Below are positions 27,663 through 37,858 of a stretch of DNA of 64,000 bases, one piece after another. A program made the translations under genes and the position numbers. Source of the DNA: Aggregicoccus sp. 17bor-14 (GTDB taxonomy: Bacteria > Myxococcota > Myxococcia > Myxococcales > Myxococcaceae). Every line of letters begins with the position of its first letter. Positions within the stretch are counted from its first letter, which is position 1. The notes under the pieces are model-generated. The model did not search any database, was not told the DNA's origin, and worked only from the letters and a program-made list of their open reading frames with translations. The DNA is taken from contig NZ_VJZZ01000001.1 of NCBI RefSeq assembly GCF_009659535.1, forward strand, positions 387,424-451,423, given 5' to 3'.

Positions 27663-28025
27663 CTACCCGTAGGACTTCTCCTTCTTCTCCTGCTCCTCCT
27701 TGCAGCGGATGCAGAGGGTCGTCACCGGGCGCGCCTCGAGGCGCTTCTGGGCGATGTCCTCCTCGCAGCGCTCGCAGATGCCGAAGGTGCCGTCCTCGAT
27801 GCGGGCGAGCGCCTTCTCGATCTTCTTGAGCAGGAACTTCTCGCGGTCCCGCAGGCGGAACACCATGGACTGCGCGTACTCGGACGAGGCGAGATCGATC
27901 TCGTCGGGCAGGTCGTCCGTGTCGAAGTTGGACTCCTCCACCAGAGTCTTCTTCGCGCTCTCGAGCAGGCTCGTCTTGCTGTCCTCGAGCATCTTCTTGT
28001 AACGCTTGAGATCTTTCTGATTCAC
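27663..28025 (-). CDS. DksA/TraR-family zinc-finger protein
   Basis: This 120-residue protein has an N-terminal coiled coil (KDLKRYKKMLEDSKTSLLESA) and a C-terminal four-Cys zinc finger (GICERCEEDI and TLCIRCKEE). The pattern matches the DksA/TraR family, whose members bind in the RNA polymerase secondary channel and often work with ppGpp. The acidic tip (NFDTDDLPDEIDLASSEYAQ) fits DksA-type proteins. The start is a GTG at 28025 with GGAG 10 bases upstream. The gene lies about 4 kb from rel, so both halves of a stringent-response circuit are close together. Confidence 0.92.
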   Translation of the reverse strand: MNQKDLKRYKKMLEDSKTSLLESAKKTLVEESNFDTDDLPDEIDLASSEYAQSMVFRLRDREKFLLKKIEKALARIEDGTFGICERCEEDIAQKRLEARPVTTLCIRCKEEQEKKEKSYG

Positions 28026-28153
28026 GACCGCGGCTCCGGTGTGGAGAGTAGAAAAACGCCTTCGACCTCTAAAAAAAGGCCGGAAAGCTTTATTCAGACT
28101 GCTGCAGGTGTCAAGGTGACCCGCACCCAGCAGGCAGCCAGGGGAGGGAGCGC

Positions 28154-29035
28154 ATGAACGATCTTTCGAAGTTCGACCGCGAGTTCCTCCGCAACGCCCT
28201 CTCGCTCGCAGCCAAGAGCGACGTCGACCACTTCCTCTATATCTGCGACCAGCCGATTCCCGCTGACGATTTGCGGGGTCGCTCGATGAGAAAGAAGCTG
28301 GTGTACGCCGTCACCCTGGAGGCCATCGCGCACGAGCAGCGCGCCAAGGGCCTGCGCGCGCTCGTCATTCCGGCCTACGACTACTCCCGCGTGGAGCGCG
28401 TGAAGGTGGCGCTCGTCTCCGCGCTCTCCCAGGGGGCCTTCAAGGAGGGGGAGCTCATCCTCTGCATGACAGGCCGGGTGGGCCGCCCGCCGGACACCCT
28501 GATGCAGATGCGCATCGGCGGCAGCCTGGACGACCGGGTGACCATCGAGGGCGTGAAGCTGGGCGAGGAGTTCAACTCCCAGGTGGTGGATGCCCTCATC
28601 CAGCTCGCGCTGCAGATCGGCCAGGAGGGCTTCGAGGGCCATCCCATCGGCACCATCATCACCATCGGCGACCACAACTCCGTCCTGGAGAAGAGCCGCC
28701 AGATGACCATCAACCCCTTCCAGGGACTCTCCGAGGCCGAGCGCAACGTGCTCGACCCGAAGATCCGCGAGGCGATCAAGAACTTCTCCGTCCTCGACGG
28801 CGCCTTCGTCATCCGCGAGGACGGCGTGGTGCTCTCCGCCGGCCGCTACCTCTCCGCCGCGGACGAGGGCGTGAAGATCCCCCTCGGGCTCGGGGCGCGC
28901 CACGCCGCGGCCGCGGGCATCACCTCCACCACCAAGTGCGTGGCGCTCGTCGTGAGCCAGACCTCGGGCGCGGTGCGGCTCTTCAAAAACGGCAGCATCC
29001 TGCTCGAGCTGCACCAGACGGCACGCCGCACCTAG
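28154..29035 (+). CDS. Diadenylate cyclase-like (DisA_N/DAC domain) protein
   Basis: This 293-residue protein has an N-terminal alpha/beta domain of about 150 residues and a C-terminal DAC domain. The DAC domain has DGAFVIREDGVVLSAGRYL (the DGA motif) and GLGARHAAAAGIT, at the place of the canonical RHR motif. The layout resembles the DacZ-type two-domain cyclases more than DisA or CdaA; there is no DNA-binding domain and no membrane helix. Known members make cyclic di-AMP from two ATP. The third position of RHR is Ala here, so activity needs testing. A GGGAGG ribosome binding site precedes the ATG. The stop shares CTAG with the convergent PspA-like gene. Confidence 0.82.
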   Translation: MNDLSKFDREFLRNALSLAAKSDVDHFLYICDQPIPADDLRGRSMRKKLVYAVTLEAIAHEQRAKGLRALVIPAYDYSRVERVKVALVSALSQGAFKEGELILCMTGRVGRPPDTLMQMRIGGSLDDRVTIEGVKLGEEFNSQVVDALIQLALQIGQEGFEGHPIGTIITIGDHNSVLEKSRQMTINPFQGLSEAERNVLDPKIREAIKNFSVLDGAFVIREDGVVLSAGRYLSAADEGVKIPLGLGARHAAAAGITSTTKCVALVVSQTSGAVRLFKNGSILLELHQTARRT

Positions 29036-29586
29036 CGGCGCTGCTCCTCGCGGTAGAGCTCGGCGAGCGCGTGCGCGCGCTCCACCTCGTCCCGTGCGGC
29101 GTCCAGCGCCACCCGGTGCTCGAAGCGCTCGCCCGGCAGCCGCAGCGCCTCCTGCACCAGCTCCCCTGCGCGCAGGCGCAGCGCCGCGTCCTCGCGCTCG
29201 CGCCGCAGCGCGCCCAGGCGCTCCTCGAGCGAGCGCGCGGCGGCCACCAGCACCTCGGCATCCGCCTCCACCCGCGCGAGCGCTGCCCGTGCCGCCCTGC
29301 CCTCCTCCTCCGAGCGCGCCCGGTCCGCGTGCAGCACCTGGGCCGCCCGGTCATCGCCCCGGCGCCTGGCGTCGTCCGCGCGGCCATCGAGCTCGCGCAG
29401 GTGCGCCGCGGCGCGCTCGGCGCTGCGGCGCAGCTCGCCCTGCAGCGCGAGGAGCGCGGCGGCGGCACGGCGCACCCGCGCCGCCTCCTGCTCGAGCTCG
29501 CCGAGGACCCGGTCGTAGGTCGCGAGCGGATCCGGAGCCGCGCGGGCCCTGCGCTTTCGCCACCAGTCGAAGAGCACGCGTCTCAT
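29032..29586 (-). CDS. PspA/IM30-like coiled-coil protein
   Basis: The ATG at 29586 gives 184 residues. After a short amphipathic N-terminus (RRVLFDWWRKRRARA) the protein is almost entirely charged alpha-helix with heptad character, as in PspA/Vipp1/IM30. A central GDDRAAQVLHADRARSEEEGRAA segment resembles the PspA hairpin. These proteins bind stressed inner membranes and polymerise there. Sequence similarity is low-complexity in nature, so the family call is moderate. The start overlaps the stop of the VWA gene (ATGA), so it is translationally coupled as the last gene of a MoxR-VWA operon. Confidence 0.66.
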   Translation of the reverse strand: MRRVLFDWWRKRRARAAPDPLATYDRVLGELEQEAARVRRAAAALLALQGELRRSAERAAAHLRELDGRADDARRRGDDRAAQVLHADRARSEEEGRAARAALARVEADAEVLVAAARSLEERLGALRREREDAALRLRAGELVQEALRLPGERFEHRVALDAARDEVERAHALAELYREEQRR

Positions 29587-31811
29587 ACCCTGGGCCCTCC
29601 GAGCGGTGCGCACAGCAGGCGCACCCGGGCAAGGGCCTCGCGCACGGGCGGGCCTCCCGCCGCCAGGGCCTCCAGGTACGCCTCGGCGGGGAGCCCGTAG
29701 AGCTGCAGCAGGTGGCGCAGCAGCAGCTGACTCTCCCGCGCGCGCTCGGCCGCCCCCGTGAGCGAGGCCACCTCCGCCACCGCCCCGAGGATGTCCGCCA
29801 CCCGTTCGTCCCGCAGCGGTTCCTGCCGGAGGCGCCCTGTTGCATCCGGGTGCTCGGGGAAGAGCGCGGCGAATGACACCTCCAGGACCACGGGCATCCG
29901 GGGAGCCTCGCGGGTGGCAAGGGCCTCCAGCGCTTCGAGATGGGGGGCGAGCGCCTCCAGGGCCTCCGCACCGACCGCCACGTCCTGCGGCAGCAGCGTG
30001 CGCCAGGGCGAGGAGAAGGCGCCCTGCGCCCAGGCGAGGTCCGCGTCCGAGAGCGGCTGGTAGAAGGCGCGGGCCCCCTGCTCGCGCTGCTCGCGTACGA
30101 GCGCGCGCAGATCCGGGTTCTCCTGCCCGAGCGAGATGACGCTCAGGGCGATGTCGACGCGGCCGAGCGGAGCGCGCACGCGCCGCAGCAGCTCCAGGTC
30201 CACGCGGTCCTCACCGTCGGTCACCAGCACCAGCGTCGCATGGGCCAATCGCGCGTCCTTCGCCCGGGCGCTGCGCAGAGACTCGAAGGCGGAGACGAGC
30301 GCGGCGGTGATGTTCGTCTGTCCCTGCGCGGGGGAGCTCGCGAAGAGCCGCTCCATCTGCCGGGTGGCCTCGGCCGCGCTGTCCACCCGCACGAGCTCGC
30401 CGGGTGCCTCGTCGAAGAGGGTGAAGAGCACCGGGTCGAAGGGCTGGCGGTGCAGCGCGCGCTGGCGCAGGTGCGCGAGCTCCGAGAGCAGCAGTGCGTC
30501 GCGCAGGCGCGCTCGCGCTCCCTGCATCGAGCCCGAGGCATCGCAGACGTAGACGCGCACCGCCGAGCGCTCGCGAGGGGCAGGCTCCGCGGGCTCCTCG
30601 AACCACGCGCGCACCGGCTGCGCGTGCGCGGCGAGATCCACCAGCACGCGGCGCGGGTCCTGGATGACGAAGGAGGCGACCTCGCCCGGGTCTCCCGTGG
30701 TGTCGAAGCCCAGCCGCGCGGTCGGATAGGGCACCCGCCGCGGCGCCGAGCGCGGCGCCCCGGCGAGGACCTGCGAGAGCGACTCCGGCGCCTGGACGTC
30801 GAAGAAGTGCGCACTGCCGGCCGCGAGCTGCAGGAGCGCGAGGCGCTCCGGGTCCAGGCCATACGCCACGGCCGCGAGCGACCCACCTCCGGCTTCGCCC
30901 CACAGCCCGAGCGGCTCCCACTCAGCACGCTCGACGAGCCCGGCGAGGGCCTCGGGCTCGGGGAGCAGCGCCTCGAGCGCGGGTCGCACCGCGCCCGCGA
31001 GGCCCTCCTCCCCTGCTTCCAGTGCCCGCTCGTAGAGGCCTCGCAGCAAGCCGTAGGCGCGCTGTGGGTCTCGCAGCGTGGCGCCGCGCACCTCGCGCAG
31101 CAGTGCCGCCAGGCTGCGCACTGCGGGCGCTTCCGCGAGCCGCTCTCGCGCCTGCGCCACCTCCCACCGGAGCGCGAGGGTGCGCTCGCGCTCGGCCTCA
31201 GTGCCCAGGTGCAGCAGCAGCTCGTGGGCGAGCGTGAGGTCTCTTCGCCGCGCTTCCACATCCAGCGGCTCGGCGCGGGCGCGCTCGTAGAGGTACTCGG
31301 CTGCCGCAAGCCGTGCCGCCGCGGGAGCGCCCGTGCGCCACGCAGGTGCCGCACGCGGGAGCAGGCCCAGGGCTCGGTCCTGCGGGTGGCGGTCCCCCGC
31401 GAAGACCTCGGCCACGCGCAGCACGCGCGAGAGTTGCACGAGGCCGCGTCCGAGCGCGAGCGAGGCGCCCGGAGCGAGCGCCCCGGAGCGCCACGCTCGC
31501 TCTGCCCAGCCCAGCTCCCGCTCGAACTCGATGAAGGCCTCGTCCGCGCGCGCTGCGAGCCCCTGCGCGAGCGCCCCGGCGCGGCCGCGCTGCACGCCCA
31601 GGCGATGCAATAGTCGAGCGTCCGCGAGCGTCAGCACGCCCACGCGGTTCAGGTCCCGGTCCAACGCCTCCAGCACCGGCAGCTGCAGGGTCAGCTCCCC
31701 CCTCTGCCAACGCCTCCGCACCCACCCCAGGAGCCCCGTGCGCCGCGGAGGCTCGGCGCCGAGCGCATCGAGGCGGCGGCGCAGCCGCTCGAGCCGGGAG
31801 GCGCGGTCCAC
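29583..31811 (-). CDS. VWA-domain protein (ViaA-like partner of a MoxR ATPase)
   Basis: The GTG at 31811, with GGAGGG eight bases upstream, gives about 742 residues. The N-terminal two thirds is helical and of unknown fold. A von Willebrand A domain begins near residue 440 with an intact metal site: DASGS (DxSxS), the Thr in QTNITAAL and the Asp in LVTDGEDRV. A C-terminal helical region follows. Proteins of this type partner with MoxR/RavA AAA+ ATPases, as ViaA does with RavA, in membrane stress or metal-insertion tasks. ViaA is shorter (about 480 aa), so this is an enlarged version. The gene starts 16 bases after the MoxR stop and overlaps the PspA-like gene. Confidence 0.88.
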   Translation of the reverse strand: MDRASRLERLRRRLDALGAEPPRRTGLLGWVRRRWQRGELTLQLPVLEALDRDLNRVGVLTLADARLLHRLGVQRGRAGALAQGLAARADEAFIEFERELGWAERAWRSGALAPGASLALGRGLVQLSRVLRVAEVFAGDRHPQDRALGLLPRAAPAWRTGAPAAARLAAAEYLYERARAEPLDVEARRRDLTLAHELLLHLGTEAERERTLALRWEVAQARERLAEAPAVRSLAALLREVRGATLRDPQRAYGLLRGLYERALEAGEEGLAGAVRPALEALLPEPEALAGLVERAEWEPLGLWGEAGGGSLAAVAYGLDPERLALLQLAAGSAHFFDVQAPESLSQVLAGAPRSAPRRVPYPTARLGFDTTGDPGEVASFVIQDPRRVLVDLAAHAQPVRAWFEEPAEPAPRERSAVRVYVCDASGSMQGARARLRDALLLSELAHLRQRALHRQPFDPVLFTLFDEAPGELVRVDSAAEATRQMERLFASSPAQGQTNITAALVSAFESLRSARAKDARLAHATLVLVTDGEDRVDLELLRRVRAPLGRVDIALSVISLGQENPDLRALVREQREQGARAFYQPLSDADLAWAQGAFSSPWRTLLPQDVAVGAEALEALAPHLEALEALATREAPRMPVVLEVSFAALFPEHPDATGRLRQEPLRDERVADILGAVAEVASLTGAAERARESQLLLRHLLQLYGLPAEAYLEALAAGGPPVREALARVRLLCAPLGGPRV

Positions 31812-31827
31812 CCTCAGCGCCCTCCGC

Positions 31828-34275
31828 TCATGGCGCCGCTCCCCGCTCGAGGAGCGCCTGCGCGAGCTGCTCGAAGGCGCCCTGCAAGGACTCGAGGCGC
31901 GCACGCAGCGGCGCCGCCCGCGCAGCCTCCCCCTCGGCCTCGAGCAGGGCGAGCGCCGAGCCCAGCCGGGCGAGCTCTCCGTCGCGCAGCAGCAACTGGG
32001 GGAAGCGACTGTGGATGAGGACGTCGAAGCTCGCGACGGCCTCGCGGCGATTCGAGGGGGCCGCGGGGAGCGCCTCCCTCAGTCGGCCGAACCAGGCCTC
32101 GAGGCTGGCCACCCGTGCCTCGAGCTCCTCGTGCAGCGCCCGGGAGAGCTGTGCGCCCACCTCAGCGTCGATCGGCAGGTACGCGCGCACCGCCGGGAGC
32201 GCCGCGAGCTCGCGGGCCGCAGGCCCCTCGGCGAAGGCGTCGCGGTAGCGCGAATACGCGAGCCCCTCCCGCGCCTCACTCCCGGAGGGCGTGAGCGCCG
32301 GCGGAGCCTGCAGCGTCTGCACGTGGGCGAGCAGGTGCGGACCCAGAACGTGGGCGCAGCCGCCCAGGAGCTCTGTCGGTTCGAGCCCCCAGCGCCGCAG
32401 CGACTGCGCGAGCGCACGCAGGTGCTGCTCCAGCTCGCCGAGCTGCCCAAAGACTACGCCCGCGAGTGCGGCCTCCACCTTTGCGCGCGCGAGCGGCGCG
32501 AGCAGCCGCGCCGTGAGCCCCTGTTGTCCGGGGGCGAGCGCGACGAGGGCCGCCTCCAGGGCGTGGAGCTGAGCCACTGCCTCATCGAGGGAGGACTGCT
32601 CCGCGGGCGCTTCGAAGAGCGCCGGAGCACACCGGGCGAGGGCTGACGCCGCCTCCTCGCGGACGCGCTGCTCGCACCGCGCGAGCCGGGCCTGCACGGC
32701 CTCGGGCAGTGTGCGCCGACTCTCGCGCAACCGCTCGAGCTCGGCAGCGAGCTCACGGGCGCGCAGGGCAAGCTGGGCGAGCGAGCGTCGCGACTCGAAG
32801 GCCGCTCCCTGCGCCGCAGCGCCTGCGCCGGAAAGTGCCGCCTCCAGCGCGCGCTCCAGCGCAGCGGCAAGCGGTGCCCGCTCCGCCGCGAGCTCCGGCG
32901 CCCTCTGCGCGAGCCCGAGGGCGCGCGCTCCGGCAGCGAGCACGTCGCCACCCGGTTGCGGGCGCGCGAGCGCCTCGCGCGCCGCGGAGAGCAGGGCCCG
33001 CGCCGCCTCCAGGAGGGGCGCGCGGTTCTCCGCGTAGCGTGGTCCCGGGACGAGCCGGGCCTCCAGCGTGGCGGCGAGCGCCGTGGCCGCACCCGGCTCG
33101 AAGCTGCGCGCGATGGCGTCCGCCGCCTCCTGCGCTGCGAGGCCATGCAGCGCGCGAGCCTCGCGCGCGGGCCCCTCTCCCAGGGCGGCGCGCACGTGGG
33201 CCAGCGCCTCGTCGAAGGCGCGGTGCTCCAGGCGCACCCGCTCGAGCTGGGCGCGCTCGCGCGCATCGATGCGGCCCTCGCGCAGCAGCGCCTCGACGCC
33301 CTCGGGAGGAGGCCCGCCCAGCAGGAAGTAGGCGCGCAGCGACTCGAGGTCCTCGAAGCCCGCGACGCGCGCACGCTCCGGCCGGTGCAGCGCGCAGTCG
33401 CGCACCACGGCCGCGCGCAGCACCCACAGCGCCTTCACGAGCGAGCGCTGCGAGAAGGTCTTGGTGGGCAGCAGCTCGGGCAGCTGCGCGGTGCGCGCCG
33501 CGAGCAGCCGCTCCAGCTCCTCCGCGAGGTGCTCGAGCGCCTCGAGCACCGGCGGAGGCACCGCGACCCGCTCCGCCTCCTCCTGCAGCAGGGCGAGCTG
33601 CTGCAGCGTGAGGGACGCGTGCAGCCGGGGCTGAGGGCCCTCGGAGGCGCGCTGCAGCAGCGTGGCCCGGCTGTCCGGGCGCACGAAGGTGCGCGGCACG
33701 AAGGAGACGAAGCCGATGCGGTCGGCGAAGGCGAGCAGCAGCTCCGGCGAGCGCGCCAGCACCTCGGAGAGGTAGCGGTTGCTCGTCATCAGCACGGACT
33801 GCGTGCGTCCCACGGCGATGCTGCGGCCCTGCTTCAGCTCGCGCTCGTAGAGCGCGTTGAGGATGGCGCGCAGGAGCATGTCCCGGCCGTCGAACACCTC
33901 GTCGAGGAAGGCGTGGGTGGCGCCCAGCATCCCCTCCTCCACCAGGTGCCGGGTGCGCCCCGTCTCGGTGAGCACCTTGAAGTCCACGGGCCCCACCAGG
34001 TCCGTCTGCACCGTGCTCTCGGAGAGCTGCTTCGCGAAGAGCGAGGGCGCCCCCGTCTCCCCGTCCACGATGCGCCCGAGCACCGCGGCGCACAGCGCGC
34101 TCTTCGCCGTGCCCGGGGGGCCCACCACCAGCACGTGCTCGCGCGAGAGCAGCGCGAGCTCCACCTGGGTGAAGAGCGCCTCGCGCTCGAGGTAGAGCGC
34201 GCGCAGCTCCGCGAAGTACGCGCGAAAGGCGCGGGCGGCCTGCTCGAAGCTCGGTGCGGGGGGCGTGGGCGTCAC
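31828..34275 (-). CDS. MoxR-family AAA+ ATPase (RavA-like)
   Basis: This 815-residue protein has an AAA+ module in the first 300 residues. It contains Walker A GPPGTAKSAL, Walker B HAFLDEVFDG, sensor 1 LMTSNRYL and a MoxR-type LVGPVDFKVLTETG insert. The remaining 500 residues are helical, Ala/Arg/Glu-rich and probably coiled coil, well beyond the roughly 500-residue RavA. MoxR ATPases act as chaperones with VWA partners. The start is a GTG at 34275 (MTPTPPAPSFEQ) without an obvious ribosome binding site. It is the first gene of an operon with the VWA and PspA-like genes. Confidence 0.9.
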   Translation of the reverse strand: MTPTPPAPSFEQAARAFRAYFAELRALYLEREALFTQVELALLSREHVLVVGPPGTAKSALCAAVLGRIVDGETGAPSLFAKQLSESTVQTDLVGPVDFKVLTETGRTRHLVEEGMLGATHAFLDEVFDGRDMLLRAILNALYERELKQGRSIAVGRTQSVLMTSNRYLSEVLARSPELLLAFADRIGFVSFVPRTFVRPDSRATLLQRASEGPQPRLHASLTLQQLALLQEEAERVAVPPPVLEALEHLAEELERLLAARTAQLPELLPTKTFSQRSLVKALWVLRAAVVRDCALHRPERARVAGFEDLESLRAYFLLGGPPPEGVEALLREGRIDARERAQLERVRLEHRAFDEALAHVRAALGEGPAREARALHGLAAQEAADAIARSFEPGAATALAATLEARLVPGPRYAENRAPLLEAARALLSAAREALARPQPGGDVLAAGARALGLAQRAPELAAERAPLAAALERALEAALSGAGAAAQGAAFESRRSLAQLALRARELAAELERLRESRRTLPEAVQARLARCEQRVREEAASALARCAPALFEAPAEQSSLDEAVAQLHALEAALVALAPGQQGLTARLLAPLARAKVEAALAGVVFGQLGELEQHLRALAQSLRRWGLEPTELLGGCAHVLGPHLLAHVQTLQAPPALTPSGSEAREGLAYSRYRDAFAEGPAARELAALPAVRAYLPIDAEVGAQLSRALHEELEARVASLEAWFGRLREALPAAPSNRREAVASFDVLIHSRFPQLLLRDGELARLGSALALLEAEGEAARAAPLRARLESLQGAFEQLAQALLERGAAP

Positions 34276-34366
34276 GGGGGCTCGGGCACAAGGCTAATGC
34301 GCCCTCTGCGCCCGGGCAGCGCGCTTCCCCGCGCGCCGTCCGGCCATGAACGCCCGTGAAACGGCA

Positions 34367-34409
34367 CGAGGGCCGGGGCACCCCGCTGTGGGAGGTGCGC
34401 CGGCCCTCG
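34367..34409 (-). terminator. Terminator-like hairpin downstream of dnaK
   Basis: The arms CGAGGGCCGG (34367-34376) and CCGGCCCTCG (34400-34409) pair perfectly. An inner GGCACC/GGTGC pairing extends the stem. It lies 30 bases past the dnaK stop on the minus strand and before the MoxR gene. Only a short T-run (GTTTC) follows. Confidence 0.5.
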
Positions 34410-34439
34410 GGCCTACGACTCAGTGCTGTCCGTCAGCGA

Positions 34440-36347
<1,908 letters not shown>

Positions 36348-36714
36348 GGTCGTTAACCTCCGGAAAAGACTGCGTTTTCTCAGAAACCTTCCGATGTACG
36401 ACCAAGTTAACCAGCCCCCCCACCCTGTCAAACCGCTCCGGGGTGCCCGCAGGTCGCTTCCCCAGCGCTCGCACGCGGCCCCGCCCCGGGCGCGGCCGCC
36501 GCTGCGCGTCACCGGTGCGTAACGCGCGCGCCACCTGGCTGTTCGCTGGGTAACGGCTTACGCACCCGGTCAGGGGCTGTGAACGCGCCAAGCCGTGATT
36601 ATTCCTTGAGGGAGGCCCTTTGACTCCCAGCGTCAAAGGTTGGCGGAGAAAATGCAGCAATCCTGCCCGGTTGCCGCAGTGCGCAACGACATGCCCCTAC
36701 CCTGGAGCTTGCCC
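36348..36714. other. 366-base divergent intergenic region between dnaK and the lipid-kinase-like gene
   Basis: No gene is seen. The region holds the dnaK leader with its ribosome binding site (CCTCC on the plus strand at 36357-36361) and a relatively AT-rich stretch at 36360-36415 that is the likely dnaK promoter zone. Nearer the other gene lie an inverted repeat at 36617-36639 and the AT-rich GTGATTATTCC stretch at about 36594-36604. No CIRCE element or clear heat-shock promoter was found by eye. Confidence 0.6.
36617..36639. promoter_or_regulatory. Inverted repeat, candidate operator
   Basis: The 8-base arms CCTTTGAC (36617-36624) and GTCAAAGG (36632-36639) are perfect and separated by 7 bases. 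It lies about 75 bases upstream of the diacylglycerol-kinase-like gene. The arm length and spacing suit a dimeric helix-turn-helix regulator; TTGAC within it could also be part of a -35 box. No regulator can be assigned. Confidence 0.4.
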
Positions 36715-37809
36715 ATGCTGGTCCCCGACCTCCGCCCCGCTGACTCACACGGCCTGCCGCAGGCCGTCCCGTCGGCGGAGCCGAAGGTGGCGGTGTTGCT
36801 GAACGCCAACGCGCGCAAGGTGAACGCGCGCGTGGTGCGTGCCCTCTCGCACGTGGTGCCCGAGCAGGACCTGTTCCTCAGCCGCTCGGAGCTGGACGCG
36901 CGGCGCATCGTGCAGACGGTGCTCGAGCGCAACTACCACACGGTCTTCACCGGCGGCGGCGACGGCACCTTCATGGGCTTCGTCAACGAGGTGTACCGCC
37001 AGCTGGAGCACCGCGGCCGCCTGCCCGGCCAGCGGGCGCCCCGCTTCGGCGTGCTGAAGCTGGGCACGGGCAACGCCATCGCGCACTTCACCAACGCCTC
37101 GGACACCCGCAACGACGGCATCCTGCACGACGTGCTGCGTGCGCGCGCCAACGAGGCGACGGCGAGCCGCCGCATGGACCTGCTCAGCGTGGACGGGCAG
37201 CGCGCGCCGTTCGCCGGCATGGGCGTGGATGGCAAGCTGCTCAACGACTACATCTGGGTGAAGCACAACCTGGGCAAGGGCGTGCTCAAGCGCGTGATGA
37301 CGGGCGGGGGCGGCTACTTCTCCGCCGTCACCTTCAAGACCGTGCCGCACTACCTCACGAACTCCACGCTGGTGGAGTGCGAGATCACCAACGGCCCCCA
37401 CACCGAGGCCTACCGCCTCGGCCCCGACGGGCAGCCGGTGGGCGAGCCCATCGCGCCGGGTGCGCAGCTGTTCCGCGGCAAGCTGATGATGGCGGCCGCC
37501 GCCACCATGCCCTTCTACGGCTACGGCATGCGCATGTTCCCCTTCGCCGACAAGCGCCGCGGGATGATGCAGCTGCGCCTGGGTCAGGTGGGCACCACCA
37601 GCGTGATCGCGAACCTGCCCAAGCTGTGGGCCGGCCGCTGGTTCCCCGAGGGCATCCTCGACTTCCACGCGAGCGAGGTCACCATCCGCTCCGCGCGCCC
37701 CGTGCCCTTCCAGGTGGCGGGCGATGCGGCGGGCTACCGCGAGCAGGTCACCTTCGGCATCGCGCCGGAGGCGGTGGACCTGGTGGACTTCAGCGCCCCG
37801 ATGCACTGA
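36715..37809 (+). CDS. Diacylglycerol kinase/sphingosine kinase-like lipid kinase (DAGK_cat)
   Basis: The ATG at 36715, preceded by GGAG, gives 364 residues; ATG at 36691 is an alternative. The catalytic DAGK domain is recognised by VAVLLNANARKVNARVVRAL and TVFTGGGDGTFMGFVNE, where GGGDGT is the nucleotide-binding motif, then FGVLKLGTGNAIAH, matching the LPxGTxN-type motif. The C-terminal beta-rich half (FAGMGVDGKLLNDY) is typical too. Such enzymes phosphorylate diacylglycerol or related lipids at the membrane. The exact lipid is not evident. It is divergent from dnaK and monocistronic. Confidence 0.88.
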   Translation: MLVPDLRPADSHGLPQAVPSAEPKVAVLLNANARKVNARVVRALSHVVPEQDLFLSRSELDARRIVQTVLERNYHTVFTGGGDGTFMGFVNEVYRQLEHRGRLPGQRAPRFGVLKLGTGNAIAHFTNASDTRNDGILHDVLRARANEATASRRMDLLSVDGQRAPFAGMGVDGKLLNDYIWVKHNLGKGVLKRVMTGGGGYFSAVTFKTVPHYLTNSTLVECEITNGPHTEAYRLGPDGQPVGEPIAPGAQLFRGKLMMAAAATMPFYGYGMRMFPFADKRRGMMQLRLGQVGTTSVIANLPKLWAGRWFPEGILDFHASEVTIRSARPVPFQVAGDAAGYREQVTFGIAPEAVDLVDFSAPMH

Positions 37810-37858
37810 GCCCGCGCGCCCGCTCCTTCCGGGAGAGGGCGCCTGACCCACGCCCTCC

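Noticed and set aside
29094-29876. Plus-strand frames across the PspA-like and VWA genes
   Set aside because: Pro/Ala/Arg-rich shadow translations without domains; the minus-strand frames have VWA and coiled-coil features and coupled starts.
36360-36420. Heat-shock (sigma-32) promoter of dnaK
   Set aside because: The stretch is AT-rich, but no CTTGAAA and CCCCAT-type boxes at correct spacing could be found; no CIRCE repeat was seen either.
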